The notes under the pieces are model-generated. The model was not told the origin of the DNA. It did no database searches and saw only the letters and a program-made list of their open reading frames with translations. A stretch of DNA of 64,000 nt, taken from the NCBI GenBank assembly GCA_963794165.1, contig CAWCCT010000009.1:372001-436000 (forward strand). The letters are read 5' to 3'. The translations under genes were made by a program, and so were the position numbers. Source of the stretch: PALSA-350 sp963794165 (GTDB taxonomy: Bacteria > Acidobacteriota > Terriglobia > Terriglobales > Acidobacteriaceae). Shown piece after piece: positions 44,565 to 52,948 of the stretch. Within the stretch, counting starts at the first letter, position 1, and the number at the start of each line of letters is the position of its first letter.

Positions 44565-45260
44565 CTACAGGAGGCCTGGAAGTACGGTCGTGGCTGGGCC
44601 CAGAATAATCTCATCGAAGGCGTCGGCATTGGAAGGTTCCTCTGGGCCGACATAAACAGTGTGGATGCCCCGCTGACTCGCCACGTGGACGAACCCAGCA
44701 GCGGGATAGACAGAGCCCGACGTACCTACAACCAACAGGCGACTGGCTTGTTCCAGCTCCCGGTAAATACCATCCATATCCAAAGGAATTTCACCAAACC
44801 AAACAATGTGCGGACGCACAGCTTCGCCGCATTTCGGGCACATAGGCATTTCTGCTGCGGTTTCGTACAATCCCTGATCCGGGAAAGGCACTTGGCATTC
44901 TACGCAACGCGATTGGAAGAGGCTGCCATGCATGTGGTGGATGCGAAGCGAGCCTGCCCGCTCGTGCAGATCGTCGACGTTCTGGGTGCAGAGATAGAAA
45001 TTGCTGCCGAGTTTATGCTCGATCTTTGCCAGTGCAAGGTGGGCTGCGTTTGGCTGGGCGGCGAGAGCGTCGCGCCGGCGCATGGAGTAGAAACGCCAGA
45101 CCAGCTCGGGATCGGCGTGCCACGCTTCGGGGGTTGCGACCTGGTCGACTCTGTAGCCGTTCCATAGGCCCCCCGAACCGCGGAAGGTAGCAAGCCCGCT
45201 CTCCGCGGATATACCGGCGCCGGTGAGAACAAAGAGGCGATCATGCGGCGTCAGGATCAT
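44565..45260 (-). CDS. cobB: NAD-dependent protein deacylase, Sir2 family (class III, CobB-like)
   Basis: 231 residues. It removes acyl groups from lysine using NAD. Motifs: GAGISAESGLATFRGSGG, TQNVDDLHERAG, HMHGSLFQSRCVEC (catalytic His), zinc site CVEC...CPKC, VRPHIVWFGE and GTSGSVYPAAGF. The FYSMRRR segment holds the Tyr and Arg that mark sirtuins able to take succinyl or malonyl groups. ATG 45260 was taken as start. Confidence 0.93.
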   Translation of the reverse strand: MILTPHDRLFVLTGAGISAESGLATFRGSGGLWNGYRVDQVATPEAWHADPELVWRFYSMRRRDALAAQPNAAHLALAKIEHKLGSNFYLCTQNVDDLHERAGSLRIHHMHGSLFQSRCVECQVPFPDQGLYETAAEMPMCPKCGEAVRPHIVWFGEIPLDMDGIYRELEQASRLLVVGTSGSVYPAAGFVHVASQRGIHTVYVGPEEPSNADAFDEIILGPATTVLPGLL

Positions 45261-45284
45261 GATTCAGCGTAAGACTAACAGCTA

Positions 45285-46079
45285 CTAGGGTGAAGGAACC
45301 GCCGCCGCCGTTGCCGTTCTGCTGTCTCTGTGCTTCGTCCTGGCTTCGTTCATCGGTGCTCCCTGGCGGCAGGCTGCCGGCACGTTCTTCATCTGCTTGG
45401 CGAACATCAGGTAGCTTGTGTGAGCTGGTTGCAGTGTAACCCAGTAGCTGGAGGGAGAAAGCAGCGGCTTCCTTTGGGTAATCATCTGGTTTTCCAGTAT
45501 CTTCACTCCACAAAGCAAATTATTTCTCGGGTTCAGGATAGTCTTCGCCGGATCTTTTTCCGGTAGCGTTTTATCGTGCTCCCAGTCGAAGTCGCATCCA
45601 TAACGGTCCTTGTCCATATACGTTAGCTGCAACAGCCCCTCGCTTCGCACCATTCGCTTGCTGACCGTATCTACCTTCGCCACTTCTGGTTCCGTATGGC
45701 GCACATCGGTTGTCGGCTTCAGGCCGGCCTCTGCACCGGCAAGCGCCTGGAACGTATACGCCCAGAAGGCCCGTTTATCCGCATCGCTCATAGTGGCAAA
45801 CCGGGGGCAAAAGGTTCTCACCCCGCGTGCGACTGAGCCCGACAGCATCTGGGGAGACAACGCCTGCTCAACAATCACGTCCCACTGCGGGTCCCAAGCC
45901 GGTTGGCCCAGCTCCTCTTTCTTCTCCGCAATAGGAGTGGGCGGGGCCGCTTTCATCGCGGGTTGGGGCGGAGGGGCGGCCGGCTGCTGCTGCTGCGCTT
46001 GTTGGCCACAGGCCCCCACCAGGATCGCTCCGCAAAGGGGCAACCCGGCAAGGATCGATCGTGTGAACCGCTGCATCAT
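45285..46079 (-). CDS. Lipoprotein with lytic transglycosylase-like domain
   Basis: 264 residues with a lipobox (GAILVGACGQQ, Cys near 24) and a Gln/Pro/Ala-rich linker (residues 27-55). The region FWAYTFQALAGAEAGLKPTT then SEGLLQLTYMDKDRYGCDFD resembles SLT domains (catalytic Glu in AEAG, then SxGLLQxT). Such enzymes cut peptidoglycan glycan strands. The catalytic assignment is by eye. M2 at 46076 is an equal start. Confidence 0.75.
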   Translation of the reverse strand: MMQRFTRSILAGLPLCGAILVGACGQQAQQQQPAAPPPQPAMKAAPPTPIAEKKEELGQPAWDPQWDVIVEQALSPQMLSGSVARGVRTFCPRFATMSDADKRAFWAYTFQALAGAEAGLKPTTDVRHTEPEVAKVDTVSKRMVRSEGLLQLTYMDKDRYGCDFDWEHDKTLPEKDPAKTILNPRNNLLCGVKILENQMITQRKPLLSPSSYWVTLQPAHTSYLMFAKQMKNVPAACRQGAPMNEARTKHRDSRTATAAAVPSP

Positions 46080-46212
46080 AGACTGTCGGTCTTAGATGCT
46101 GCGTTGTTGCTTGCTGCATAGCTGCGCCAGCGATTTTTCTTTTCCCGCACGCATAACAGAAACGCCGGACTAAGGCCCTGCCTGACAACCGCCGAGATTT
46201 CAAAACTCAGTC

Positions 46213-46407
46213 CCGCAGGGACGGCTGAGTGTAGCCCAGGACGACAGTCCTGGGTTTGTGCAACTCAAACCGAAAGTCCCGTAGGGACGACTGAAAGTAA
46301 CCAGGGACAACGCCCCGGTGATTTTCAGCCGTCCCTAACGGGACTCCTCGTGCTTGCAAATCCTACCCAGGACTGTCGTCCTGGGCTACACTCAACCGTC
46401 CCTGCGG
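46213..46407. repeat. 195-bp nested inverted repeat
   Basis: Arms of 43 bp (46213-46255 and 46365-46407) pair with one mismatch and contain AGGGACGG...GAGTGTAGCCCAGGA. Inside, AGTCCCGTAGGGACGACTGA and a matching region near 46325-46345 form a second pair. It lies between two divergent genes. The bases 46080-46212 and 46408-46536 hold no gene. This family was not seen elsewhere in the window. Confidence 0.88.
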
Positions 46408-46536
46408 TACTAAGTCCGCGTTCGTCTAGAGTCGAACCTTTCGACGGCAAGACTTTTCTCCGCATCCTATCCCCGGGTGTGCGTTCGGGACTACTCCCAG
46501 TCCCGGCATGTGGCACAATCTCCTCAGCAGCAGATT

Positions 46537-47181
46537 ATGTCCGGATTTGTCCAAACCGGTCCTCAGCCCGCGAAGCCGTCTTCCGTGTGTGCACCGGTTC
46601 GACGCTCCAGTACAGTTTTAAAGCTGCAGGTTCTCACCCTCTCCTGGATGCTCGTCGAGTGCGGGGCATCGCTGTACGCCGCTGCGGCTGCCCACAGTCC
46701 GGCCATGCTTGCCTTCGGCTCGGATAGCCTGGTCGAGCTGGTGTCCGCCGTCGTGGTGCTGCTGCAATATGCACGGCCGGAATCCATTTCTCAGCGGAAG
46801 GCAGGGCGCATCGCAGCAATCCTGCTTTTCGTGCTTGCCGCTATCGTGGCCTCTACGGCTTTGGGTTCATTGGCCCTTCACCAGCGGCCTGAGACCAGCT
46901 TTGTAGGAATCATCATTACGGTCGCTGCCCTGCTCGCCATGCCGATTTTAGCGATGCTGAAACGACGGGAAGCACGCCTTACCAACAATGTGGCATTGGC
47001 AGCCGACGCGGTTCAGTCAGCCACCTGCGCCTACCTGGCCCTCGCTACCCTCATCGGGCTGGCGGTAAACGCCTTGTTCCATGTGCCTTGGGTCGATTCG
47101 CTGGCTGCTCTGGTCGCGGTACCGATTTTGATCCATGAAGGCCGGTCGGCCTGGCGAGAGGATAGCTGCGGTTGCTGCTAA
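46537..47181 (+). CDS. Cation diffusion facilitator (CDF)-like membrane protein
   Basis: 214 residues with six likely helices. Motifs AFGSDSLVELVSAVVVLLQY and NNVALAADAVQSATCAYLAL match the first and second metal-site helices of CDF zinc or iron transporters (AxxxD...D, here AFGSD and AADAVQ). The large cytoplasmic C-terminal domain of CDFs is missing, and the protein ends DSCGCC, which could bind metal. Downstream genes encode a His/Cys small protein and a TonB receptor. Start chosen at ATG 46537; an in-frame ATG at 46477 is possible. Confidence 0.8.
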   Translation: MSGFVQTGPQPAKPSSVCAPVRRSSTVLKLQVLTLSWMLVECGASLYAAAAAHSPAMLAFGSDSLVELVSAVVVLLQYARPESISQRKAGRIAAILLFVLAAIVASTALGSLALHQRPETSFVGIIITVAALLAMPILAMLKRREARLTNNVALAADAVQSATCAYLALATLIGLAVNALFHVPWVDSLAALVAVPILIHEGRSAWREDSCGCC

Positions 47182-47234
47182 GCGACCCGGGGACTTGTTA
47201 CAAACAGGATCTTTGAGTTATACCTTGACAGAGT

Positions 47235-47552
47235 ATGCTCCGGATTAATTTGCAGGCGCGAACTCGTCGTCCAATTTGGGTGACGCTGGCCCTCGCCTGC
47301 ATAGCGCTGATCTTCTTCAGCGGATTAGTTCAGGTTGCGCATACACATGCTCCGGGGCCCCTCCCGCACTCGGACTGCACTTTTTGCCTGACTGCGCATC
47401 TATCCGTTCACCCAGGAGCAGTACCACCCGATTTACAGCCGACCCTTGCACCGGTGTGGCGCGTTGCCGACCCTAAGCCGGTTCTGCGTCACGTTTCCAT
47501 TGCCTTTTCCCTCTATAGCAGACCTCCACCTGATCAGACTGCCGTTGCTTAA
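47235..47552 (+). CDS. Small His/Cys-rich membrane-anchored protein
   Basis: 105 residues: N-terminal hydrophobic helix (IWVTLALACIALIFFSGLVQ), then HTHAPGPLPHSDCTFCLTAH, a compact group of His and Cys (CxxC) residues suited to metal binding. This recalls DUF2946-type proteins that accompany metal transporters. Between a CDF-like gene and a TonB receptor. Confidence 0.75.
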   Translation: MLRINLQARTRRPIWVTLALACIALIFFSGLVQVAHTHAPGPLPHSDCTFCLTAHLSVHPGAVPPDLQPTLAPVWRVADPKPVLRHVSIAFSLYSRPPPDQTAVA

Positions 47553-47595
47553 GCAGTGCTAATTCAACCATCAGGGAATTTCAGGAGGCTCTCCT

Positions 47596-50343
47596 ATGCG
47601 CACGTCCGTGCGGCGTATCGTCTTTTTTCTATTTGTCTTTTTAATTTCAATGTCACCTCAAGCCCTTTTAGGGCAGACTGCAGGCAACGCCGGAACCATC
47701 GTCGGAACAGTGACTGATCCGGCAGGCGCTGTCGTTCCCAACGCCACTGTTTCCGTCAGCAACCCGGTCAGCGAATACTCACGCACGCTAGCGACCGATA
47801 AAGCCGGCCAGTTCCAATTCACCAATCTGCCTTTCAATCCCTACCATGTAACCGTAAGCAGCACGGGGTTTGCCACCGTCGCGCAGGATGTAGATGTGCG
47901 CTCGACCGTTCCCGCGACGCTGCGCATTTCGCTGAAGATTGGCGCAGCTTCCAGCACCGTGACGGTCGAGGGTAGCGAGGACCTGCTGGAGAATGACTCC
48001 ACCTTTCACACCGACCTGGATCGGGGACTTTTTCAGAAACTACCTCTGGAGAGCCAGTCCTCTTCGGTCAGCTCGCTGGTAACACTGGCATCGCCCGGCG
48101 TTGCCGCCGATTCCAACGGCCTCTTTCACGGCCTGGGCGACCACGCGTCGAACTCTTTTTCCGTGGACGGCCAGCCCATTACCGATCAGCAGAGCAAGGT
48201 TTTCTCCAACCAGATTCCCTCCGACTCGATTCAATCGATCGAGGTAATATCGGGCGCCCCTCCCGCAGAGTACGGCGGAAAAACCAGCCTGGTGATCGTG
48301 GTCACTACCCGGTCGGGTCAAGGAGTAACCACGCCGACCGGCAGCATCCGAACATCGTATGGAGCCTTCGGTTCCGCAACCGGCGCATTCGATCTGAGCT
48401 ACGGTGGCCCGAAGTGGGGTAACTTCGTCGAGTTCGATGGACTGAATACAGGACGGTTTCTCGACCCTCCCGAGTTCGTCGTGTTTCATGACAAGGGAAA
48501 CGAGCAAAATATCTTCGACCGTGTGGATCGCCAATTCACCTCGGTCGACTCGATCCACCTGAACCTGAACTACAGCCGCTCCTGGTTTCAGACTCCGAAC
48601 GCCTATGACAACCTCAATGTGCAAAATGTAGTCAGCGGAGGCGCCGGAGACGACCCGGTCTTCGCCGGGGTCGGCAACGCAGATCAGCACTCAAAGATCG
48701 AGACCTTCGACATTTCGCCCACCTACACTCGCATCATTGGCGCCAACTCCGTCTTCAACTTTGGCGCCTATGTTCGCAGAGATGCGTACAACTACTACCC
48801 CAGTGGGAATCCCTTGGCCGATCTCGGGCCGGAGAATCTGCAGACCTCTTCCATCTCGCAATACCGGACGCTCACCGACGCCGGGTTTCATACTGACTTC
48901 TCCTACGTAAAGGGGATCAACACCATTAAGGCCGGGGCCAACTATTCGCAGACCTTCCTGCGAGAGAATGACAACCTCGGTGTTGTCGATCCCACTTACA
49001 CTTTCAGTGCGCCCTGCGCGGATGCCAACGGAAACCCGATCGCCGGGTACTCGAGCCAAACTGCATGCCCGGGCGGTAATTTAAATCCCAATTTTCTGCC
49101 CGTCTTATTGCCGTACGATCTCACCCGCGGCGGTAGCTTATATAACTACTTCGGCCATACCGATGTGAAGGAATTGGCGCTTTATCTTGAGGACCAGATC
49201 AAGGCGGGTAACTGGCTCTTCAATGTCGGCATGCGCGGAGACTTCTACAACGGTTTGGCGGTTACTCGCCAGGCGGAGCCGCGCGTCGGCGTGGCCTATA
49301 ACCTCAAGCGAACCGGCACGGTACTGCGCGTTTCCTATGCCCGCACCCTGGAAACGCCGTTTAACGAGAACCTGGTGCTTTCCAGCCAGGGATGCTCGAA
49401 TGCGGTGTTGTCTCCTCTGCTTCTCTGTTCGCCAGGCGTCTCGGGCACGCTTCAACCTGGTTTCCGCAACGAGTTTCACGCCGGTTTCCAGCAGGCTGCG
49501 GGCAAGAACTTTGTCTTCAGCGGCGACTACATCTGGAAATACACCCACAACTCCTTCGACTTCAGTGTCCTGGGCAATACGCCCATCACCTTTCCTATTG
49601 ACTGGCACAATTCCAAGATCCCCGGCTTCGCGTTGCGTGCGGATGTTCCCAACTACCATCGGTTCACCGCGTTTGTCGTCATGTCTTCTGTGGCTGCGCG
49701 ATTCTTCCCCCCGCAGGTTGCTGGGGCCGGCGCCACCGTCGGACAGACCGGGTATCCCTTCCGCATCGATCACGACGAAAGGTTCAATGAGACCACGCAT
49801 GTGCAATATCAACTGGGTGGTCTTGGGCGCCTGGCTCCGTGGATAGGCTTCAACTGGCGCCTGGATAGTGGTCTGGTCGCGGGTTCGGTGCCCTGCTACA
49901 ACCCACTCTCCAACGATCCCAACAGCGCCTGCGGCGATACCTCGACCACGCTCAACGGTCAACCAGCCGTAGACTTGAGCGGGTTGACCGCGGATGAGGA
50001 ATTTCAGGCTGGCCTTACCTGCAACGGTGTCAAGGCGACGCCGGGCAATCCCTTGCCTGCCTCATGCCTGGCGTCGCAATACACCTCGAACCTGGTGAGT
50101 ATTCCTGCCCCCGGCACGGGCAACAATGACCACAATCCGCCTCGCATTCAGCAACGAAGTCTCTTCGACGCCTCCATCGGCGAGGACAATCTCTTCAACG
50201 GTGACAGGTACAAATGGAGCCTGCGCCTGAGCGCCGTCAACATCGCAAACAAGTACGCGCTGTACAACTTTCTGTCGACGTTCAGCGGAACTCACTACGT
50301 CACACCGCGAGCGATGGCAGCAGATCTCAGCTTCCACTTCTAA
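47596..50343 (+). CDS. TonB-dependent receptor with carboxypeptidase-regulatory domain
   Basis: 915 residues, intact. Signal peptide (IVFFLFVFLISMSPQALLGQ), carboxypeptidase-regulatory domain (TIVGTVTDPAGAVVPNATVS, FQFTNLPFNPYHVTVSSTGF), plug (FSVDGQPITDQQSKVFSNQI, SIEVISGAPPAEYGGKTSLV) and a long barrel ending in PRAMAADLSFHF. Probably imports a metal complex or other ligand across the outer membrane. AGGAGG lies a few bases upstream of ATG 47596. It follows the CDF-like and His/Cys genes, and a small membrane protein gene follows it. Confidence 0.93.
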   Translation: MRTSVRRIVFFLFVFLISMSPQALLGQTAGNAGTIVGTVTDPAGAVVPNATVSVSNPVSEYSRTLATDKAGQFQFTNLPFNPYHVTVSSTGFATVAQDVDVRSTVPATLRISLKIGAASSTVTVEGSEDLLENDSTFHTDLDRGLFQKLPLESQSSSVSSLVTLASPGVAADSNGLFHGLGDHASNSFSVDGQPITDQQSKVFSNQIPSDSIQSIEVISGAPPAEYGGKTSLVIVVTTRSGQGVTTPTGSIRTSYGAFGSATGAFDLSYGGPKWGNFVEFDGLNTGRFLDPPEFVVFHDKGNEQNIFDRVDRQFTSVDSIHLNLNYSRSWFQTPNAYDNLNVQNVVSGGAGDDPVFAGVGNADQHSKIETFDISPTYTRIIGANSVFNFGAYVRRDAYNYYPSGNPLADLGPENLQTSSISQYRTLTDAGFHTDFSYVKGINTIKAGANYSQTFLRENDNLGVVDPTYTFSAPCADANGNPIAGYSSQTACPGGNLNPNFLPVLLPYDLTRGGSLYNYFGHTDVKELALYLEDQIKAGNWLFNVGMRGDFYNGLAVTRQAEPRVGVAYNLKRTGTVLRVSYARTLETPFNENLVLSSQGCSNAVLSPLLLCSPGVSGTLQPGFRNEFHAGFQQAAGKNFVFSGDYIWKYTHNSFDFSVLGNTPITFPIDWHNSKIPGFALRADVPNYHRFTAFVVMSSVAARFFPPQVAGAGATVGQTGYPFRIDHDERFNETTHVQYQLGGLGRLAPWIGFNWRLDSGLVAGSVPCYNPLSNDPNSACGDTSTTLNGQPAVDLSGLTADEEFQAGLTCNGVKATPGNPLPASCLASQYTSNLVSIPAPGTGNNDHNPPRIQQRSLFDASIGEDNLFNGDRYKWSLRLSAVNIANKYALYNFLSTFSGTHYVTPRAMAADLSFHF

Positions 50344-50423
50344 CCCAGGTCGCCTTGTAAGCAGCGGTGAGGACCGGCTGTCCTCACCGCTAGTCCTCAA
50401 CCTGGGAATCACGTGGAGGATGT

Positions 50424-50582
50424 ATGTCGAGAGCAATGTATTTCGACAGAGGCAGCAAGCGGCGGGTGCAGCAGATTCGTTGGAAGGCTTTTGAGGTTGC
50501 GACTGCGATCTTGTTTGCCCTGGGGGTGACGGCCTTTAGCGTCTACATCGCGTTATGGATGGTGTCCCACCCGTTCGATTAA
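50424..50582 (+). CDS. Small single-pass membrane protein
   Basis: 52 residues, ATG 50424 with GGAGG upstream. Basic N-terminus (RGSKRRVQQIRW), then helix VATAILFALGVTAFSVYIAL and a short tail. Too short for length-filtered gene lists. Likely an accessory of the TonB receptor/CDF group because it follows the receptor after 80 bp on the same strand. Confidence 0.75.
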   Translation: MSRAMYFDRGSKRRVQQIRWKAFEVATAILFALGVTAFSVYIALWMVSHPFD

Positions 50583-50698
50583 GGGGATTGATCGTTTTTG
50601 CTACAAGCAGATTGTTAAAAGCAGTACGGGCCACAAGAAAAGTAGTAGCGGAACGAAAAAAGCTGCGGTAGACTACAAGGAATTCAAGGACTAGTGCT

Positions 50699-50767
50699 AT
50701 GTTAATCAACTCGGCAACCCAACCCGTATCGGATTTCTCCGGCTTGCAGGAAGTGGAGCGCCTCTAG
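50699..50767 (+). CDS. Possible 22-residue leader peptide
   Basis: MLINSATQPVSDFSGLQEVE ending in RL, with AAGGA about 10 bp upstream, in the leader of the ABC exporter. A terminator follows 23 bp later. Could be an attenuator peptide or chance. Confidence 0.3.
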   Translation: MLINSATQPVSDFSGLQEVERL

Positions 50768-50790
50768 CGTCCTTCGATTTCGATTTATGA

Positions 50791-50820
50791 AGGCCCTGAG
50801 GCTCAGCCTCAGGGCCTTTT
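50791..50820 (+). terminator. Strong intrinsic terminator in exporter leader
   Basis: AGGCCCTGAGGC and GCCTCAGGGCCT pair perfectly (12 bp) around TCA and are followed by TTTTCTTATT. It ends the upstream transcript or attenuates the ABC exporter that starts at 50922. Confidence 0.9.
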
Positions 50821-50831
50821 CTTATTCCCTG

Positions 50832-50909
50832 AGGACAACTTCCTTTTGTTGAGCCATCCGGCTCCATCTCCTCGCTGAGGCTGCAGCCTCGCGATCTACC
50901 AGTTGTCCT
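50832..50909 (+). promoter_or_regulatory. Second stem with inner palindrome before the exporter start
   Basis: AGGACAACT (50832-50840) pairs with AGTTGTCCT (50901-50909), enclosing the perfect palindrome GAGGCTGCAGCCTC (50877-50890). The right arm lies just upstream of GGTGAG and the ATG at 50922, so the fold could control translation. GAGGCT/AGCCTC motifs are shared with the terminator, so the two hairpins could compete. Confidence 0.45.
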
Positions 50910-50921
50910 GGTGAGTGAACT

Positions 50922-52748
50922 ATGCGTGTTTCTAAAAAGAAAAGTAATGTGATCCGCGACGTGCTGGCCTTCCTGCTCCGCCATTGGCGCCGTGAAGCAT
51001 GGCTGGTGGCCGGGGTCGCGTTCTCCATGATCGTCGCAACCATTGCCGACCTGTTCATGCCGGTTTTTGCCGGGCGCATGGTGGACGCCATTGCCATGCA
51101 CAATGGAACCCATCGGCAGGCGCTGCGCGCCGCACTTTCAGCTTTGGCTACTATGCTCTTGCTGGGCGGCGTCCTGGTTGCGGGCCGTCACTTATCGCTG
51201 ATGGGCATAAGCCGGCTCACCATTCGGTTGATGGCGCGTGTGGCCAGCGATGCTTTCAATCGTGTGCAGCGGTTCTCGACCGACTGGCATGCCAACAATT
51301 TCGCCGGCTCCATTGTGCGCCGCGTGACCCGAGGGATGTGGGCGGTCGACCTCATGGACGACACGCTGTTGCTGGCTCTGCTACCGGCATCACTGGTGCT
51401 GGTGGGTAGCGGATTGCTGTTGGGTTGGCACTGGCTGTCGATGGGCTTGATCGTCGGTATCGGAGCAGCGCTCTATGTCGGCCTTTCGATCACCCTGTCG
51501 TTGAACTTCGTCTCCCCGGCTGCCCGGCTGTCGAACGCCCAGGACACGCTGGTGGGCGGATCGCTGGCCGATGCAGTGACCTGTAACGCGGTGGTGAAGT
51601 CCTTCGGCGCCGAGGCGCGTGAGGATGCGCGCCTGGGCCGGGTGCTCAACAAGTGGAGCCGCCGCACCTATCGCCACTGGACCAACGGCACCTGGAGCGG
51701 AACCACGCAGATGATCGTGTTGCTTGGTCTAAGAGCATCGGTGACCTCGTACGCCATCTGGTTGTGGTGGCAAGGCCGGGCTACGCCGGGCGGAGTTACG
51801 TTTGTGCTCACCAGCTACTTCATCGTTCATGGTTACCTGCGTGATGTTGGCCAGCATGTGGCGAACCTGCAGCGCAGCGCCAACGAGATGGAAGATCTGG
51901 TCGAGATGCACGTGCTGCCGTTGGGCGTGGCCGACCGGCCGGATGCGGAGCCGATCCGCATACATAAAGGTGAGGTGCTCTTCGACCGCATCACCTTCTG
52001 TTACGGCGCGCAGCGAGAGCCGCTCTTCCAGGACTTCACGCTGCGCATTGCGGCCGGCGAGCGTGTGGGCTTGGTGGGACACTCGGGCTCCGGCAAAACG
52101 ACTTTCGTGAAGCTTTTGCAGCGGCTTTACGACTTGAATGAAGGGAGGATTCTGATCGATGGGCAAGAGATTGCTCGCGCTGCCCAGGTGTCTTTGCGCT
52201 CGCAGCTTGCCCTGGTGCCGCAGGAGCCGTTGTTGTTCCATCGTTCGTTAGCGGAGAACATTGCGTACGCACGTCCGGAAGCAACGCTGGCAGAAATCGA
52301 GCGTGCGGCGCAGTTGGCCAATGCGCACGACTTTATCGTTCGCCAGCCCAAGGGCTATGCCACGTTGGTGGGCGAGCGCGGGGTCAAGCTCTCTGGCGGG
52401 GAGCGTCAGCGGGTGGCGTTGGCTCGTGCCTTTCTCGCGGATGCGCCAATCCTGATTCTCGACGAGGCGACCTCTAGTCTCGATTCCGAATCGGAAGCGC
52501 TGATTCAGGACGCGATGCAGCGGCTGATCATAGGCCGCACGGCTGTCGTCATTGCGCACCGGCTATCGACGGTGCGCATGCTTGACCGCATTCTCGTCTT
52601 CGAGCAAGGTCGCGTGGTCGAAGAGGGCAAGCACGATACCCTCGTTCGCAAAACAGAGGGCACGTATAAGCGGCTCTTCGAGCGCCAAGCGCTGGGACTA
52701 TTTGTCCCGGAGACAGACTTGGTTGAAGCCGAGGAACTGCGCGCCTGA
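50922..52748 (+). CDS. ABC exporter, fused permease and ATPase
   Basis: 608 residues in the MsbA/MDR-like half-transporter layout. Six helices in the N-terminal part (about 25-310; VAGVAFSMIVATIADLFMPV, ALLPASLVLVGSGLLLGW and others), then an ATPase with Walker A GHSGSGKTT, Q-loop LALVPQEPLLFHRSL, signature KLSGGERQRVALARAF and Walker B PILILDEATSSLDSE. Works as a dimer; substrate unknown. A structured leader with terminator precedes it. Confidence 0.93.
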   Translation: MRVSKKKSNVIRDVLAFLLRHWRREAWLVAGVAFSMIVATIADLFMPVFAGRMVDAIAMHNGTHRQALRAALSALATMLLLGGVLVAGRHLSLMGISRLTIRLMARVASDAFNRVQRFSTDWHANNFAGSIVRRVTRGMWAVDLMDDTLLLALLPASLVLVGSGLLLGWHWLSMGLIVGIGAALYVGLSITLSLNFVSPAARLSNAQDTLVGGSLADAVTCNAVVKSFGAEAREDARLGRVLNKWSRRTYRHWTNGTWSGTTQMIVLLGLRASVTSYAIWLWWQGRATPGGVTFVLTSYFIVHGYLRDVGQHVANLQRSANEMEDLVEMHVLPLGVADRPDAEPIRIHKGEVLFDRITFCYGAQREPLFQDFTLRIAAGERVGLVGHSGSGKTTFVKLLQRLYDLNEGRILIDGQEIARAAQVSLRSQLALVPQEPLLFHRSLAENIAYARPEATLAEIERAAQLANAHDFIVRQPKGYATLVGERGVKLSGGERQRVALARAFLADAPILILDEATSSLDSESEALIQDAMQRLIIGRTAVVIAHRLSTVRMLDRILVFEQGRVVEEGKHDTLVRKTEGTYKRLFERQALGLFVPETDLVEAEELRA

Positions 52749-52765
52749 AGGAGAGCCCTGGTTCC

Positions 52766-52933
52766 CTCACGAAGGCCGGGTGCCCCACATCTCGCTCGTT
52801 TTTCGCGAGATGTGGGATACCACCGATGTTGGCCGCACAGTGCATCGGATGAATCGAGAGTCAGAGGGAGGGTGCAGTGGTATCCCACATCTCGCGAAAA
52901 ACGAGCGAGATGTGGGGCACCGGCCTTCGTGAG
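52766..52933. repeat. Double-hairpin palindromic element, copy 3
   Basis: A 168-bp copy with intact arms including CTCACGAAGGCCGG at the left and its complement at the right. Shares the CCCACATCTCGC/GCGAGATGTGGG hairpins and the GAGAGTCAGAGGGA spacer with copies 1 and 2. It lies between the convergent ABC exporter and GH130 genes, as copy 1 does between convergent genes. Confidence 0.92.
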
Positions 52934-52948
52934 CGAGCCAGAGGCTTC

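Noticed and set aside
14970..52933. CRISPR array
   Set aside because: The repeats are far apart and palindromic, with no regular spacers and no cas genes.
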